Assembly (NCBI GenBank): GCA_025350465.1 | Contig: JANXXU010000050.1 | Span: forward strand, 1 to 32,276 | Direction of reading: 5' to 3' | Length of the DNA stretch: 32,276 bases | Source: Alphaproteobacteria bacterium | GTDB taxonomy: Bacteria; Pseudomonadota; Alphaproteobacteria; Micropepsales; Micropepsaceae | Part shown: positions 9,018-16,609 of the stretch, in pieces | Numbering within the stretch: position 1 is the first letter of the stretch | Layout of the letters: each line of letters begins with the position of its first letter | Notes under the pieces: generated by a model | What the model saw: the letters and a program-made list of their open reading frames with translations, nothing else | What the model was told of the DNA's origin: nothing | Databases searched by the model: none | Program-made: the position numbers and the translations under genes

Positions 9018-9932
9018 ATGGCCGGAAGCCAAGATTTCGCCGCCGACCCACGCAATGACGCCGCGCTCATTTATTTGAACGGTGCGCTGGTCGCGCGGGC
9101 CGAGGCGAAGGTCTCCGTCTTCGATGCGGGCTTTGTGCTCGGCGACGGCGTCTGGGAAGGATTGCGGCTGCACAAGGGACGCCTCGCGTTCCTCGACGCG
9201 CATCTCGATCGGCTGTTTGCCGGTGCGCGCATGATCGATCTCGATATCGGCCTGACCGGCGCCGAGGTCAAAGCCGCACTCGCCAAGACGCTCGAAGCCA
9301 ACGCCATGTCGGACGGCGTACATGTCCGCTTGATGGTGACGCGCGGCATCAAGAAGGCCGTCAACCAGGATCCGCGCAACGCGCTTGGACGTCCGACTAT
9401 CGTGATCGTCGCAGAATACAAACAGCCGAGCCCAGACCTCGCGACCAAGGGTCTGGTATTGCATACGTCGTCCATTCGCTGCACGCCGGCACACATGTTC
9501 GACATGCGCCTCAACTCGCATAGCCGCCTCAATCTCATCATCGCGCTCTTGGAGGCGATCAAGGCCGGTGCGGACGAGGCCTTGATGCTCGACCCGAACG
9601 GCTTCGTCTCGAGTTGCAACGCGACGAATTTTTTCTGCGTGCGCAACGGCGAGCTTTGGACGTCGACCGGCGAATTCTGTTTCAGCGGCATCACGCGGGC
9701 CAACGTCATCGCGCTCGCGCAAGGGAACGGCATTCCGCTGCGCATCGAGAATTTTGAACCGGGGCACGCCTATGGCTCGCAGGAAGCGTTCGTCACCGGC
9801 ACGTTCGGCGGCATTACGCCGGTGCGCGCAATCGACGGCCGAGCCTTGCCGGGCTCGTTGCCGGGTCCAATGACACAACGCCTGCGCGACCTCTATGCCG
9901 CGCTCAAAGACGAAGAAGCAAAACGCGCATGA
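9018..9932 (+). CDS. PLP class IV aminotransferase-like protein (D-AAT/BCAT fold)
   Basis: The 304-residue protein has the class IV aminotransferase fold: YLNGALVARAEAKVSVFDAGF and GVWEGLRLHKGRLAFLDAHL at the start, DEALMLDPNGFVSSCNATNF in the middle and GTFGGITPVRAIDG near the end. By family it would move amino groups between branched-chain or D-amino acids and keto acids. The segment that should hold the Schiff-base lysine reads RLNSHSRLNLI, with arginine at about residue 170 and no lysine nearby, so catalysis is uncertain. The ATG at 9018 fits the family start better than the upstream TTG at 8982. It overlaps the next gene, a sulfotransferase-like protein, by ATGA. The same two domains are fused in a plant protein family, which suggests a joint function. 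Confidence 0.85.
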   Translation: MAGSQDFAADPRNDAALIYLNGALVARAEAKVSVFDAGFVLGDGVWEGLRLHKGRLAFLDAHLDRLFAGARMIDLDIGLTGAEVKAALAKTLEANAMSDGVHVRLMVTRGIKKAVNQDPRNALGRPTIVIVAEYKQPSPDLATKGLVLHTSSIRCTPAHMFDMRLNSHSRLNLIIALLEAIKAGADEALMLDPNGFVSSCNATNFFCVRNGELWTSTGEFCFSGITRANVIALAQGNGIPLRIENFEPGHAYGSQEAFVTGTFGGITPVRAIDGRALPGSLPGPMTQRLRDLYAALKDEEAKRA

Positions 9933-10678
9933 GCAAAGAGCCCATCCGGATCGCCATGTGGTCGGGCCCGCGCAACATCTCCACCGCAATGATGCGTGCT
10001 TTCGAAAATCGTAGCGATACCAGCGTTATCGACGAACCGTTTTACGCCGCCTATCTCGCGGCCAGCGGTGCCGATCATCCAATGCGCGGCGAAGTCTTGG
10101 CGTCGCAACCGACGGATTGGCGGACCGTCGTGCAAACCCTGCTTGGTCCGATCGCCGGCGGTCGAGCGGTGTTCTATCAAAAGCATATGACGCATCACAT
10201 GCTGACGCTGTTCGGCCGCGATTGGACGCGCCACTGCCGCAACGCCTTCTTGATCCGTCAGCCGGTCGACGTGCTCGCCTCCTATGCCGAAGTGCGCGAT
10301 GAAGCGACACTCGAGGCGATCGGCCTGCCCCAGCAAGGCGACCTGTTCGAAGAAACCTGCGATCGCCTCGGCCGGCCGCCACCGGTGGTCGACGCGTACG
10401 ATATCTTGTGCGATCCGCGAGGCATGCTCGGCGCACTGTGCAACGCGTTCGACATTCCGTTCTTGGAAACGATGCTCGCCTGGCCTGCCGGTCGTCGCGA
10501 CAGCGACGGCGTCTGGGCGCCGGCTTGGTATGACGCCGTCGAGCGCTCCACCGGCTTTGCGCCGGCGCGCCGCCCGCTTGCCTTCGATGAATTGCGCGAC
10601 GATCTGAAACCGATCGCAGAAGCGGCGCGGCCAATCTACGAACGCCTCGCCGCGCACAGGCTGAAATCGGGTTCGTAA
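9929..10678 (+). CDS. Sulfotransferase-like P-loop protein
   Basis: A 249-residue protein of the sulfotransferase-like P-loop group. The N-terminal IRIAMWSGPRNISTAMMRAF corresponds to the 5'-phosphosulfate-binding loop of PAPS-dependent sulfotransferases, and NAFLIRQPVDVLASYAE resembles their 3'-phosphate motif (R..P....S). VIDEPFYAAYL is also characteristic of this subgroup. Whether it transfers sulfate is unknown. It is coupled by ATGA to the class IV aminotransferase-like gene. This domain pair occurs as a single polypeptide in plants, as I recall, with the sulfotransferase-like part at the N terminus. No ribosome-binding site of its own is obvious, consistent with translational coupling. 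Confidence 0.8.
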   Translation: MSKEPIRIAMWSGPRNISTAMMRAFENRSDTSVIDEPFYAAYLAASGADHPMRGEVLASQPTDWRTVVQTLLGPIAGGRAVFYQKHMTHHMLTLFGRDWTRHCRNAFLIRQPVDVLASYAEVRDEATLEAIGLPQQGDLFEETCDRLGRPPPVVDAYDILCDPRGMLGALCNAFDIPFLETMLAWPAGRRDSDGVWAPAWYDAVERSTGFAPARRPLAFDELRDDLKPIAEAARPIYERLAAHRLKSGS

Positions 10679-10897
10679 GGTTAGTTTTAGCGGTTACGGT
10701 GCAGACGCACCGAGACAAATCTGAAATATCTTGTGTTCGCCAAGCTGATTAATTCATCGGCAATCGGATGTTTTGACGCGCTCAAACCGTACGCAGCACA
10801 AGATCGCCCTAGCACCCCTTCTGTGCGGCGGATATCGTGGCATCAGCGTGTTCGGCGTCGTGCCGGCTTCGCGCACTCTCTCCTTCGGTTATTTCAT

Positions 10898-11974
10898 ATG
10901 ACGGACGTCTCTATCGCCGCGACTGCCAGCATCCTGCCCGAGACCGTCGTTTCGAACCGCGACATCGGCGAGAAATTGATCGCCGGCAGCAGTCTGCACA
11001 TCGAGGACGAGTCCGCCGCGGAGCTCGTGGAGCAAACCCGCACGCGCGCCGACCTGATCGAAAAAAAGACCGGCCTGCGCGCGCGCCGCTTTTTCCGCCC
11101 TGAACAAACGCCGGCCGAAGTCGGCTTGGACCTGTTGAACCGATTGATGGATAAAGAGCCGTGGAGCGGCTTGCAGGCGATCATTGTGTCCTCTTCCAGC
11201 GCCCACGGCTTCCCTGGCATGTCGCAGCAGATCGTTGCCCGTTCACGCAAGGATCACCCCGATCTGGGCCACCCCTTCGTCTTGGATATCGGCAGCAATG
11301 CCTGCACAGGCTTCATGTACGCGCTCACGATCGGCGCCGGTCTGATCAAAGGCATGGGCTTTGAGCGCGTTGCATGCTTGGCGGTTGAGTTCTCTTCGCG
11401 CTGCATCGCCTACGACCCGCTCGCCTTCGGCACCAGCACGTTGTTCGGCGACGCCGCCGCCGGCGTCATTTTGGCCAAGGGCGACAAGGGCATCGCCAGC
11501 CTCGACGCCGTGCGCGCGACCTCGATGATCGACGAGACGACGATCGGGCTGATCAAGGGCAGCGGCATGGAGGCGGCGCAGCCAGCGCTCGACGTACCAC
11601 CTGCGGCGCGCTGGTTCATGGCGGGCCCACCCGTCGCCATCGGTGCCACAAAAATCCTCGTGGATGAGATCAGGCGCTATCAGACGCAAGGATCCAGGAT
11701 CGATTGGCTCATCCCCCATCAAGCAAATTTGACGCGCATTCTAATTCCGGCGTGCAAGACGGTCGAGATCGACCCGTCGCGGCTGTGCGCGTCATTCGCC
11801 GAGACCGGCAACACATCGAGCGCGAGCATTCCGCTCTTGCTCGACGATTTGGTTCGCGGCGATCGCGCCAAGACCGGGGACACGGCGTTGCTGGTCGGCT
11901 TCGGTGCGAGCTTCGCGGTCGGCTCGGCGTTGCTCACGCTGCGCAGTTTGCCTGCGGGCAATCGCAATCGCTAA
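10898..11974 (+). CDS. FabH-like 3-oxoacyl-ACP synthase III
   Basis: A thiolase-fold ketosynthase of 358 residues. The Cys-His-Asn triad is intact: C136 in GSNACTGFMYAL, H274 in LIPHQANLTRI and N305 in ETGNTSSASIPL. The C-terminal GFGASFAVGSALL is the usual glycine-rich closing motif. KAS III enzymes condense an acyl-CoA starter with malonyl-ACP. This protein is longer than housekeeping FabH and has no plsX or ihf neighbours, so it may belong to the branch acting in secondary metabolism or on other acyl substrates rather than being the essential FabH. The ATG at 10898 begins MTDVSIAATASILPE, the expected N terminus; the open frame upstream to 10733 is not conserved in style. No clear ribosome-binding site is visible. 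Confidence 0.88.
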   Translation: MTDVSIAATASILPETVVSNRDIGEKLIAGSSLHIEDESAAELVEQTRTRADLIEKKTGLRARRFFRPEQTPAEVGLDLLNRLMDKEPWSGLQAIIVSSSSAHGFPGMSQQIVARSRKDHPDLGHPFVLDIGSNACTGFMYALTIGAGLIKGMGFERVACLAVEFSSRCIAYDPLAFGTSTLFGDAAAGVILAKGDKGIASLDAVRATSMIDETTIGLIKGSGMEAAQPALDVPPAARWFMAGPPVAIGATKILVDEIRRYQTQGSRIDWLIPHQANLTRILIPACKTVEIDPSRLCASFAETGNTSSASIPLLLDDLVRGDRAKTGDTALLVGFGASFAVGSALLTLRSLPAGNRNR

Positions 11975-12100
11975 CTCGGCGTGCGGCGAATAACAATCAG
12001 GGTCGCGTTTGCCCCGGGCGGGTTGCCGCGCGCGCGACCCGATCCGTCGCTACAAATCGAACGGCTACGTTCAGATCTCGCGCGATCCGTTCATGAGTTG

Positions 12101-12116
12101 TGTTCGGTTCCGAACA
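12101..12116. promoter_or_regulatory. Perfect palindrome upstream of the persulfide dioxygenase gene, candidate operator
   Basis: TGTTCGGTTCCGAACA is a 7-bp perfect dyad around a 2-bp centre, about 80 bp before the chosen start of the dioxygenase-rhodanese gene. A -35-like TTGGAC follows at 12120-12125. The spacing would suit a repressor or activator site. I do not recognise it as a known sulfide-responsive operator. Confidence 0.35.
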
Positions 12117-12197
12117 TCATTGGACGTAAACTGGTCACCCTCGGCGATTTGCCCTATCATGCGGACGCGTGATGCAACTGGCGCAGCGATCGCCTTC

Positions 12198-13280
12198 ATG
12201 ATCATTCTTCGTCAACTTTTCGACGCACCGTCCTCGACATATTCTTACTTGCTGGCCGACCCGGTCTCGCGCGACGCGGTCTTGATCGACCCCGTCTTCG
12301 AGCAAGTGCACCGTGAGATTGCGTTGATCAAGGAACTCGATCTCCGGCTCGTTGCCACGATCGAAACCCATGTTCACGCCGACCATGTGACGGGCGCATG
12401 GCTTCTTCGCGGACGACTGGGCAGCAAGATCGCCGTCCCCGCATCGAGTGGCGCAGACGGAGGCGACGTCGCACTGCGCCACGGCGACCGCGTCGCCTTC
12501 GGCAAGCGCTTCGTGGAGGCGCGCTCCACCCCGGGTCACACGGACGGGTGCACGACCTATGTGCTCGACGACCGGTCGATGGCGTTTACCGGCGATGCAA
12601 TCTTAATTCGCGGCTGCGGTCGTACAGATTTCCAGCAAGGCGACGCACGCGCGCTATTCCACTCTGTCCACGAAGAAATCTTCACCTTGCCCGACGACTG
12701 CCAGCTTTATCCCGGGCACGACTACAAAGGCGCAACCGTTACGACCGTGCACGAGGAGCGCCTATACAACCCACGCCTCTCACGCGGCATAGGCGAACAG
12801 GATTTCGTCGGCTTTATGAAGAACCTGGGCTTGGCGCACCCCAAACAAATCGACGTCGCCGTGCCGGCCAACCTCAAATGCGGGCGCCCGGCGGTAGAGT
12901 CGCCGAACGGCGCCGATCCGACCTGGGCGCCGCTGACATATACCTACGCCGGCGTCTGGGAAGTTCACCCGCAATGGCTTGAGGAACATCTGGCGGACGT
13001 TCAAATCGTCGACGTGCGCGAGGGCGATGAGTATACCGGCGTCTTCGGCCATATCGTCGGCGCGCAATTCATTCCTTTGGGCGAACTCGAAGACCGCATC
13101 GGCGAATTGAACAAAGACAAACCAACCGTCACCGTCTGCCGCTCCGGTGCGCGTTCCGCCCACGCCGCCCAAATGCTCGAACAGCGCGGCTTTTCCAAGG
13201 TCGCGAATTTGTCGGGCGGCATGATCCGATGGCGCGGTCAGCGCCTGCCCGTCGACGGCAATGCCGGCGCCGACATCTGA
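12198..13280 (+). CDS. Persulfide dioxygenase (ETHE1-like) fused to rhodanese
   Basis: The N-terminal metallo-beta-lactamase-fold domain (about 1-235) carries the ETHE1 signatures THVHADHVTG and RGCGRTDFQQG. The expected iron ligands are present: H58, H114 (STPGHTDG) and D133 (TGDAI). The C-terminal rhodanese domain (about 255-355) has the active-site loop VCRSGARSAH with C314 as the persulfide-carrying cysteine. The protein is predicted to oxidise glutathione persulfide to sulfite and pass sulfane sulfur between domains, as in bacterial PRF enzymes. I chose the ATG at 12198 (MIILRQLFDAPSSTYSY); an in-frame ATG at 12159 would add 13 unlikely residues. It stands alone, with no sqr or transporter beside it, and a palindrome upstream may control it. 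Confidence 0.92.
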   Translation: MIILRQLFDAPSSTYSYLLADPVSRDAVLIDPVFEQVHREIALIKELDLRLVATIETHVHADHVTGAWLLRGRLGSKIAVPASSGADGGDVALRHGDRVAFGKRFVEARSTPGHTDGCTTYVLDDRSMAFTGDAILIRGCGRTDFQQGDARALFHSVHEEIFTLPDDCQLYPGHDYKGATVTTVHEERLYNPRLSRGIGEQDFVGFMKNLGLAHPKQIDVAVPANLKCGRPAVESPNGADPTWAPLTYTYAGVWEVHPQWLEEHLADVQIVDVREGDEYTGVFGHIVGAQFIPLGELEDRIGELNKDKPTVTVCRSGARSAHAAQMLEQRGFSKVANLSGGMIRWRGQRLPVDGNAGADI

Positions 13281-13470
13281 CCTAGAAATAGAGTCTGACG
13301 CACTTTTACCGGCTCAACCGGCTGAGCCCCAAGCGACAAGCGGCCTGGTCCGGGCCCGTCCCTTGCGGAACCCGCCCGCTTTCGCTTCTCCTCCGACACT
13401 GGACTATGATCATCAGCGCGGGGCGCGAAGACACGCGTCCGCCAGGCTAAAAAATCAACGGAGGAACATC

Positions 13471-13698
13471 ATGGCGAAGAAAAAGTCGGACGGCGGTGTC
13501 TATCGCGTGACCCAAATCATCGGCACCAGCGCGACATCGTGGGAAGATGCCGCGAAGAATGCCGTCGAAACGGCGGCGAAATCCCTCCGTGATCTGCGCA
13601 TCGCGGAAGTCGAAAAACTGGACCTCAAGGTCGATGACGACGGCAAGGTCGTTGCCTATCGCGCCCGCGTGTCGCTGTCGTTCAAGTACTCGCCCTAG
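13471..13698 (+). CDS. Dodecin family flavin-binding protein
   Basis: Dodecins are small proteins that form hollow dodecamers storing flavins (or CoA in some members). The 75-residue sequence VYRVTQIIGTSATSWEDAAK...AEVEKLDLKVDDDGKVVAYR...SLSFKY matches the beta-alpha-beta-beta family pattern, and W24 corresponds to the flavin-stacking tryptophan. The start is fixed by a strong GGAGGA six bases upstream of ATG 13471; the longer frame to 13261 overlaps the previous gene. A TATGAT hexamer at 13405-13410 could be the -10 element, but no matching -35 is evident. The gene ends about 36 bp before a strong hairpin terminator. Confidence 0.93.
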   Translation: MAKKKSDGGVYRVTQIIGTSATSWEDAAKNAVETAAKSLRDLRIAEVEKLDLKVDDDGKVVAYRARVSLSFKYSP

Positions 13699-13734
13699 AT
13701 CGGCGTCGATTCTCGACGGCTGCGAATAAAAACG

Positions 13735-13767
13735 GCGAGCGGCTGACCATATCAGCCGCTCGCTTTT
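13735..13767. terminator. Bidirectional Rho-independent terminator
   Basis: A perfect 12-bp stem, GCGAGCGGCTGA/TCAGCCGCTCGC, has a 5-nt loop and is followed by TTTT on the plus strand. It is preceded by AATAAAAACG, which reads as CGTTTTTATT on the minus strand. It therefore serves both convergent genes, the dodecin gene (plus) and the PAS-domain gene (minus). Confidence 0.92.
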
Positions 13768-13780
13768 GCGTGCGTTGAGA

Positions 13781-14230
13781 TCACAAATCGCAACGTTCAA
13801 ATCGCTCGATGGATTTTCCATCGGCCACGTCGCCGGTCAACAGCGCACCGTATATTCGCGCCGGGTCGAGATAAACCGCCACGCCCTCGACAAAACGTGG
13901 CGCACGATTGCGAACTTCGACGACTTGCCTCATCCAGAGAGCTTTGCGGTTCGTCGCGCAGCCGTGGAATCCGCCGATCACATCGCGCCCCATAGGTCCG
14001 TGAATGAATTCTTCGAGATAATGCCCGGCGAGCGAGCGAGCAAAAAACTGATCAAGCGCCGTGCCGGTCAGGCGTATGCGCAAATGAGGATCGCCGTCCT
14101 TCTGCGGCTGTTGAACCTCGAGCACGTAGAGATGCGGCAGGAGCCGCGGGTCGATCGCCATCGGATCGAAGTCGGACCACAATTTCCGCTGCATTAGATG
14201 GTCGGCGACTCGTCGCAGTCTCTCGTCCAA
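13781..14230 (-). CDS. PAS domain protein of the PAS_5 type
   Basis: This 149-residue protein resembles the PAS_5 family, which is common as single-domain proteins in alphaproteobacteria. The visible pattern is DFDPMAIDPRLLPHLYVLEV, then HLRIRLTGTALDQFF and LAGHYLEEFIHG, with no output domain. The ligand is unknown. I take the TTG at 14230 as start because AAGGA lies eight bases upstream; an ATG twelve codons further in is the alternative. It converges on the dodecin gene, with which it shares a bidirectional terminator. Confidence 0.8.
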   Translation of the reverse strand: MDERLRRVADHLMQRKLWSDFDPMAIDPRLLPHLYVLEVQQPQKDGDPHLRIRLTGTALDQFFARSLAGHYLEEFIHGPMGRDVIGGFHGCATNRKALWMRQVVEVRNRAPRFVEGVAVYLDPARIYGALLTGDVADGKSIERFERCDL

Positions 14231-14465
14231 TGAATTGTTCCTTGAGCGCGTATCCGCTGCGGGCGCACCTGTCGGTTAGAATCGGCCGTTAGCCTACGCT
14301 CTTGACCCTGCCAGCGTCCGAAGCGACTTCGACCAGGCTCCAAAGCGCGGGAAACTTCAACCTAAGTCTAAGTAAAGCGTTCGCTCACCCCGCAGCCAAC
14401 AATGTCAGTTGATACGGCAAGACGATTATCGTATTCCTCGCCTACCTTTTTCAGGCGCCTTCACA

Positions 14466-14867
14466 ATGATGGTTTATATACAAGAAAAACCAGAAAACTC
14501 TGCAGTAGTTGAGCACGAATATTTTGGCAACGAGCTGGCTGCGATCGCAAAACTCGAAAGCGTAGCTTGGCCGCGGCATCCGATTTGCCCGCACTGCAAA
14601 CACCAAGGGCCGGTTTACGACTTAAGCAAGACGCGAATCGGACTGAAGAAATGCCGCCGATGCTGCCGACAATTCACCGTTCGCATCGGAACAGCGGTCG
14701 AAGCATCGCACCTGCCGCTGCACAAATGGTTGCAGGCGGTCTACTTGCTGAGCGCCGGCGTGAAGCCGATCAGCGCGCAACAACTTCAGCGCACGCTCGA
14801 CATCACGTACAAATCCGCTTGGCTTACCGCCAAACGCATTCGGAAAAGAACGACCAGCCCGCATTGA
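14466..14867 (+). CDS. IS1595-type transposase N-terminal fragment (zinc ribbon plus HTH), orphan
   Basis: The 133-residue product matches only the N-terminal third of IS1595-family transposases. It has a zinc ribbon with CPHCKHQG and CRRCCRQF, then FTVRIGTAVEASHLPLHKWLQAVYLLSAG and a helix-turn-helix ending SAWLTAKRIRKR. The frame stops directly after the HTH, and no DDE catalytic domain follows in any frame, so it cannot transpose by itself. No terminal inverted repeats were seen. The start is ATG 14466 (a second ATG follows at 14469); the TTG at 14409 is less likely. It may be the remnant of an insertion sequence or a domesticated DNA-binding protein. An unknown small ORF follows on the same strand. 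Confidence 0.7.
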   Translation: MMVYIQEKPENSAVVEHEYFGNELAAIAKLESVAWPRHPICPHCKHQGPVYDLSKTRIGLKKCRRCCRQFTVRIGTAVEASHLPLHKWLQAVYLLSAGVKPISAQQLQRTLDITYKSAWLTAKRIRKRTTSPH

Positions 14868-14998
14868 CCTGCCAAGAGTCACAGGCGACGCGCGCAACGA
14901 CGAGCGATGTTTCCACGCTGGGAACCAAGATCATTGCGGTCGGCGCACGACACATCGATTGTTGTCCAAGTGTGGATTTGTCGACTTTAGCTCTTCGT

Positions 14999-15229
14999 AT
15001 GATCGTCCGACGCGATTATGAACGTCACGTCATGAGCGCCGAGAGAGTAGATCCAAAGCAAATCGCCACCTTTCGCGCGCTGGCGCGGCGGATCTCGGAC
15101 GATCACTCCGAAGAAAGATTCGAGGAGGCCTTGCGCCGCTTGATGGCGCCGGCAGTCGAAGACGCCGCCTCGCCCGACTCCGTAGCCAAATCAGGCAAGG
15201 CATCGGGCGCGGCGAAGCCGGTGCAATAG
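14999..15229 (+). CDS. Small hypothetical protein downstream of the transposase fragment
   Basis: A 76-residue polar, probably helical protein with a central segment IATFRALARRISDDHSEERF followed by EEALRRLM and a low-complexity Ala/Ser/Lys tail. I do not recognise a named family. The pattern (long helix, acidic turn, EE.F...L..L) resembles short conserved proteins and C-terminal tails that I recall beside truncated IS1595-like genes in Rhizobiales. ATG 14999 and ATG 15032 are both possible; neither has a clear ribosome-binding site. The frame extends upstream to 14567, but that part overlaps the transposase fragment in another frame. Moderate support only. Confidence 0.5.
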   Translation: MIVRRDYERHVMSAERVDPKQIATFRALARRISDDHSEERFEEALRRLMAPAVEDAASPDSVAKSGKASGAAKPVQ

Positions 15230-15246
15230 CCGCAACATCGTTAGCG

Positions 15247-16473
15247 TCAGAGCTTGACGATCTGCCAGCCTAGCTTTTTCAACTGCGCCTCAGCCGTCGG
15301 CGAGACATGCGCCGTAGTCGCAAAGATCGGATTGGACCCAGCGCTACGCTTGCCGATATCGGCACTCATCTCGCTGAAAGCATGAGACGCGATTTCGGTC
15401 CACACCACCTCGTCGAACGGAAAGACCGCGACGAAGTCGCCCTTCTTGTCGCGATTGATGGCAAAGCCCGATACGATTTCGAAAGACGCCAGAGTCCCCA
15501 AGCGCGCATTCTCCTTGGCCATCAATTCGACGCGATAACGCTGAAATTTAGCCACGTCCGCGCTTTCCGCGGCTGCCGCGCGGGCGATGAAGGCGCCGCT
15601 GTCTTTGGCGTTGAGCGTCGTGAGCGCGTCGGCGATCGCCAATTGATCCGCGGGCGAATAGGCGCTGTTGGCGATGAATGCCTTCGACTGGTCGTCGCCG
15701 ACGCCGAGCGCCTTCAGCCTAGCGCGAACGACGCCGACAATCTCCGCCGAACTCTTGTCGCGCAACGGTTGCGACAGCGTGCTCGCCGTCGAGGCAGTCG
15801 ACACGGCAATCCCCGCGCCGCCCGGAATTGCCGAATAAGCCGCGCTTATCGAGATGTCGCCAAGGGCCATCATCTGGGCGACGCCGTTGAGGCCCTCCGC
15901 TAGCGGCGGGAATTCGGAATAGGGGTCAACGCCGAGACTGAACGCGAGCTCGCGCTTTGCCTTCTGGATACCGGTGACGCTTTCGACCAAGGAATCGCGG
16001 CTCGCCGAATGGTTGTCGATCTCGCTTCCAACTTTGTCGAACATATTAGCCACGCCCGAAACAAAGCGACCTGTCGTCTCGATCGGTGCCGTCACCAGAT
16101 CGCGTCCGAAGCGCAGAGGCGCAAGGCCGGCATTTTTCGCTGCATCGACGAATGCCTTCGTCTTCGACATTTTTTCCAGCGTTTCGACGGCCTGCAGCTC
16201 GTTCAACCGCTCCGACAAAAGCTTGTCGCCGCTCACCTGATAATTTCCGTACGGCGTCTCCAGCGCGAAGAGGTGCATGAAACCGTCGCTGTGCACGGGC
16301 GACTGGACCGTCCAATTGGACCCCGTCGAATGAGCGCCGACGACTTGATCGGCTTTGGCTTCGCTCACTGTTTCGACCGCGGCGGTCCCGGCCGCAACGG
16401 CCGAGCCGGCGAGCGCGAGCGATGTTGCTCCCGCCAAGAATCCGAGTGCGAGACGACGTTTGACGGATGACAT
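15247..16473 (-). CDS. Exported protein of unknown function
   Basis: The 408-residue protein starts with a classical signal peptide (MSSVKRRLALGFLAGATSLA then LAGSAVAA). I cannot assign the mature part to a family. It includes a helical stretch with TAPIETTGRFVSGVANMFDK near residue 125, a glycine/alanine/serine-rich hydrophobic patch (AIPGGAGIAVSTASTAST), and a C-terminal region with ANSAYSPADQLAIADAL. The start at 16473 is supported by GGGGGAGGA seven bases upstream. It is the third minus-strand gene after the ferritin-like/CDGSH protein and the LprI-like microprotein, 136 bp behind the latter, so it may be co-transcribed or have its own promoter. Confidence 0.85.
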   Translation of the reverse strand: MSSVKRRLALGFLAGATSLALAGSAVAAGTAAVETVSEAKADQVVGAHSTGSNWTVQSPVHSDGFMHLFALETPYGNYQVSGDKLLSERLNELQAVETLEKMSKTKAFVDAAKNAGLAPLRFGRDLVTAPIETTGRFVSGVANMFDKVGSEIDNHSASRDSLVESVTGIQKAKRELAFSLGVDPYSEFPPLAEGLNGVAQMMALGDISISAAYSAIPGGAGIAVSTASTASTLSQPLRDKSSAEIVGVVRARLKALGVGDDQSKAFIANSAYSPADQLAIADALTTLNAKDSGAFIARAAAAESADVAKFQRYRVELMAKENARLGTLASFEIVSGFAINRDKKGDFVAVFPFDEVVWTEIASHAFSEMSADIGKRSAGSNPIFATTAHVSPTAEAQLKKLGWQIVKL

Positions 16474-16609
16474 GGCTGATCCTCCCCCTGAGCGATTCCG
16501 CTTCCTTTGGCAAAGCTCCAGGATTCGAAGAGGCGATGCAAGGACGGGCGCGGGCCGGACGGTGAAAAAGAGGTAGATTCCAGCCAGGTTGTGATGGCTA
16601 CGGGCGGCG

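Noticed and set aside
8904-9989. 361-codon open frame on the minus strand opposite the aminotransferase-like gene
   Set aside because: Shadow. The plus strand shows a class IV aminotransferase fold and a coupled downstream gene.
11998-12040. GGGTCGCG/CGCGACCC inverted repeat after the FabH-like gene as a terminator
   Set aside because: The loop is 25 nt, the stem is short and GC-biased by composition, and no T-run follows.
13309-13330. GGCTCA-N6-TGAGCC hairpin between the dioxygenase-rhodanese gene and dodecin as a terminator
   Set aside because: Only a 6-bp stem and no T-run on either strand.
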